This document shows, one piece after another, positions 63,174 through 64,000 of a DNA stretch of 64,000 bases (the stretch's first letter is position 1; every line of letters begins with the position of its first letter). Below the pieces are notes generated by a model, which saw only the letters and a program-made list of their open reading frames with translations, made no database searches and had not been told where the DNA came from. Both the position numbers and the translations under genes were made by a program. This DNA comes from Pegea sp. RAD2-039 (Eukaryota; Chordata; Thaliacea; Salpida; Salpidae): positions 434,001 through 498,000 of the forward strand of contig JAQGEQ010000204.1 of the NCBI GenBank assembly GCA_034620365.1, given 5' to 3'.

Positions 63174-64000
63174 CTATTTTTGATTTTTAATGACTTTTTC
63201 AAGGTCCGACGATATTTCCTTAACTCTGTTTGATATGATCGTTGAGATATCTGGAGCCATAATGACCTTACTTAGAGGTTCTCTTAGAAGTGCCTGATCA
63301 AACAAGATAGTTTAAACAAAATATTCAAACTTTACAAAAATGAGCTTGTTGCTTTAGTGGTTATATATTTCAATCTTTGGTGAGAAATTGAAATTGATAA
63401 CTATATAATGAATAAAATGTGAGGAACCTCTAGTTCTGAACGTCTTGCTTCATGAGTCCCCACTACATAAGAGTGTACACCTTCAATTTGAAGTTTCACT
63501 GCTATATTTCGAAACTGTCCCACATCTGAAACTCTACATACCAATAAAGCTGTTAAATCTGTTTTAAATGACGAATTCTGATTTTCAAGTTTGCCAAAAA
63601 GTTTGGGTTTTTTATGTTCAACAGTTTGAAAAATGTTATCAAACGATCACTAACTAAATTATTATATAAGCTTAAGGTATATTTGAGTTATTTAATTTAT
63701 CGATTTATTGTTTCATGAAGACTAAATATTTTTGAATGAGAACTCTACTAACTTGCTTCTTGTTATCAAAACCATAATTCTTTTTATACAAGTTGAGTTA
63801 TCCTTGGTCGATCTTACACGAAAGCTGTAGAATAAGGCTTTTTTCACGGCTTTTCCTGTGTAGGCTTCAGTTATGTCCTCATCATGTTTTTTAAGCAGCT
63901 GAAGATCTTTCTAAAAAATAATAATTTTAAAAGATAAAATACTTGATAAAATCTTTATCAATAAAGAGATTTTTACTTACAATAAAATCCTTTTTATTGT
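63174..64000 (-). CDS. C-terminal part of an unidentified conserved-looking protein (5' partial)
   Basis: Four exons keep frame: 64000-63981 (partial, ending NKKDFI), 63910-63818, 63577-63428 and 63293-63174, about 126 residues ending KVIKNQK and TAG. The first full exon has DLQLLKKHDEDITEAYTGKA, the next RVSDVGQFRNIAVKLQIEGV and YVVGTHEARRSELE, then ALLREPLSKVIMAPDIST. The segments are charged, with no membrane span, cysteine pattern or signal, so an intracellular protein is likely. I do not recognise the family. The donor after FYSFR (GTAAGA) was preferred over reading on, because it restores the frame into the next exon. G+C and codon pattern differ clearly from the flanking spacers. Confidence 0.7.

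Overview
The window is AT-rich animal nuclear DNA (roughly 70-75% A+T). It has compact multi-exon genes with GT-AG introns (mostly 45-300 bp), AATAAA poly(A) signals, a eukaryotic tRNA-Arg and decayed non-LTR retrotransposons. The gene set is metazoan: a giant sushi/EGF extracellular protein, a GABA-transporter-like SLC6 carrier, a secreted trypsin-like protease with four ShKT domains, DDX54 and cytosolic ENGase. ShKT-protease chimeras are common in cnidarians, so a cnidarian is plausible, but the sequence does not fix the phylum.

Layout. 1-21379 (+) holds the last 69 exons of one enormous secreted protein (about 4130 residues here, 5' end outside the window). It carries about 60 CCP/sushi modules, an interruption with acidic Ser-Gly motifs that looks like a glycosaminoglycan attachment region, and three C-terminal EGF-like modules. 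The order resembles the C-terminal part of SVEP1/polydom. 22415-27069 (-) is a complete 17-exon DDX54/Dbp10-type DEAD-box helicase with an Arg-Gly tail; one of its introns hosts an intact antisense tRNA-Arg(CCG). 30582-32645 (+) is a 7-exon GH85 endo-beta-N-acetylglucosaminidase (ENGase). 36254-42768 (-) is a 12-exon SLC6 transporter. Its last exon, which encodes a PPPY-containing tail, is easy to miss.

42.8-53.6 kb is mostly gene-poor. Inside it I propose a two-exon gene for a 41-residue precursor of a short cationic, probably amidated peptide (50577-50913), and an orphan cysteine-bearing exon on the minus strand (53194-53295). 53650-57980 (+) is the complete 13-exon ShKT4-trypsin gene. 59150-60732 is a dead CR1/L2-like LINE whose 3' end recurs inside SLC6 intron 1. 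63174-64000 (-) is the 3' end of a conserved-looking gene I could not identify.

All exon models were built by hand from splice consensus and reading-frame continuity. The five main models keep frame through every junction, but exact borders can be off by a base or two where alternative AG or GT sites exist. The genes do not form an operon. Three (giant CCP protein, ShKT protease, peptide precursor) are secreted products; the others act in the nucleolus, cytosol and plasma membrane.
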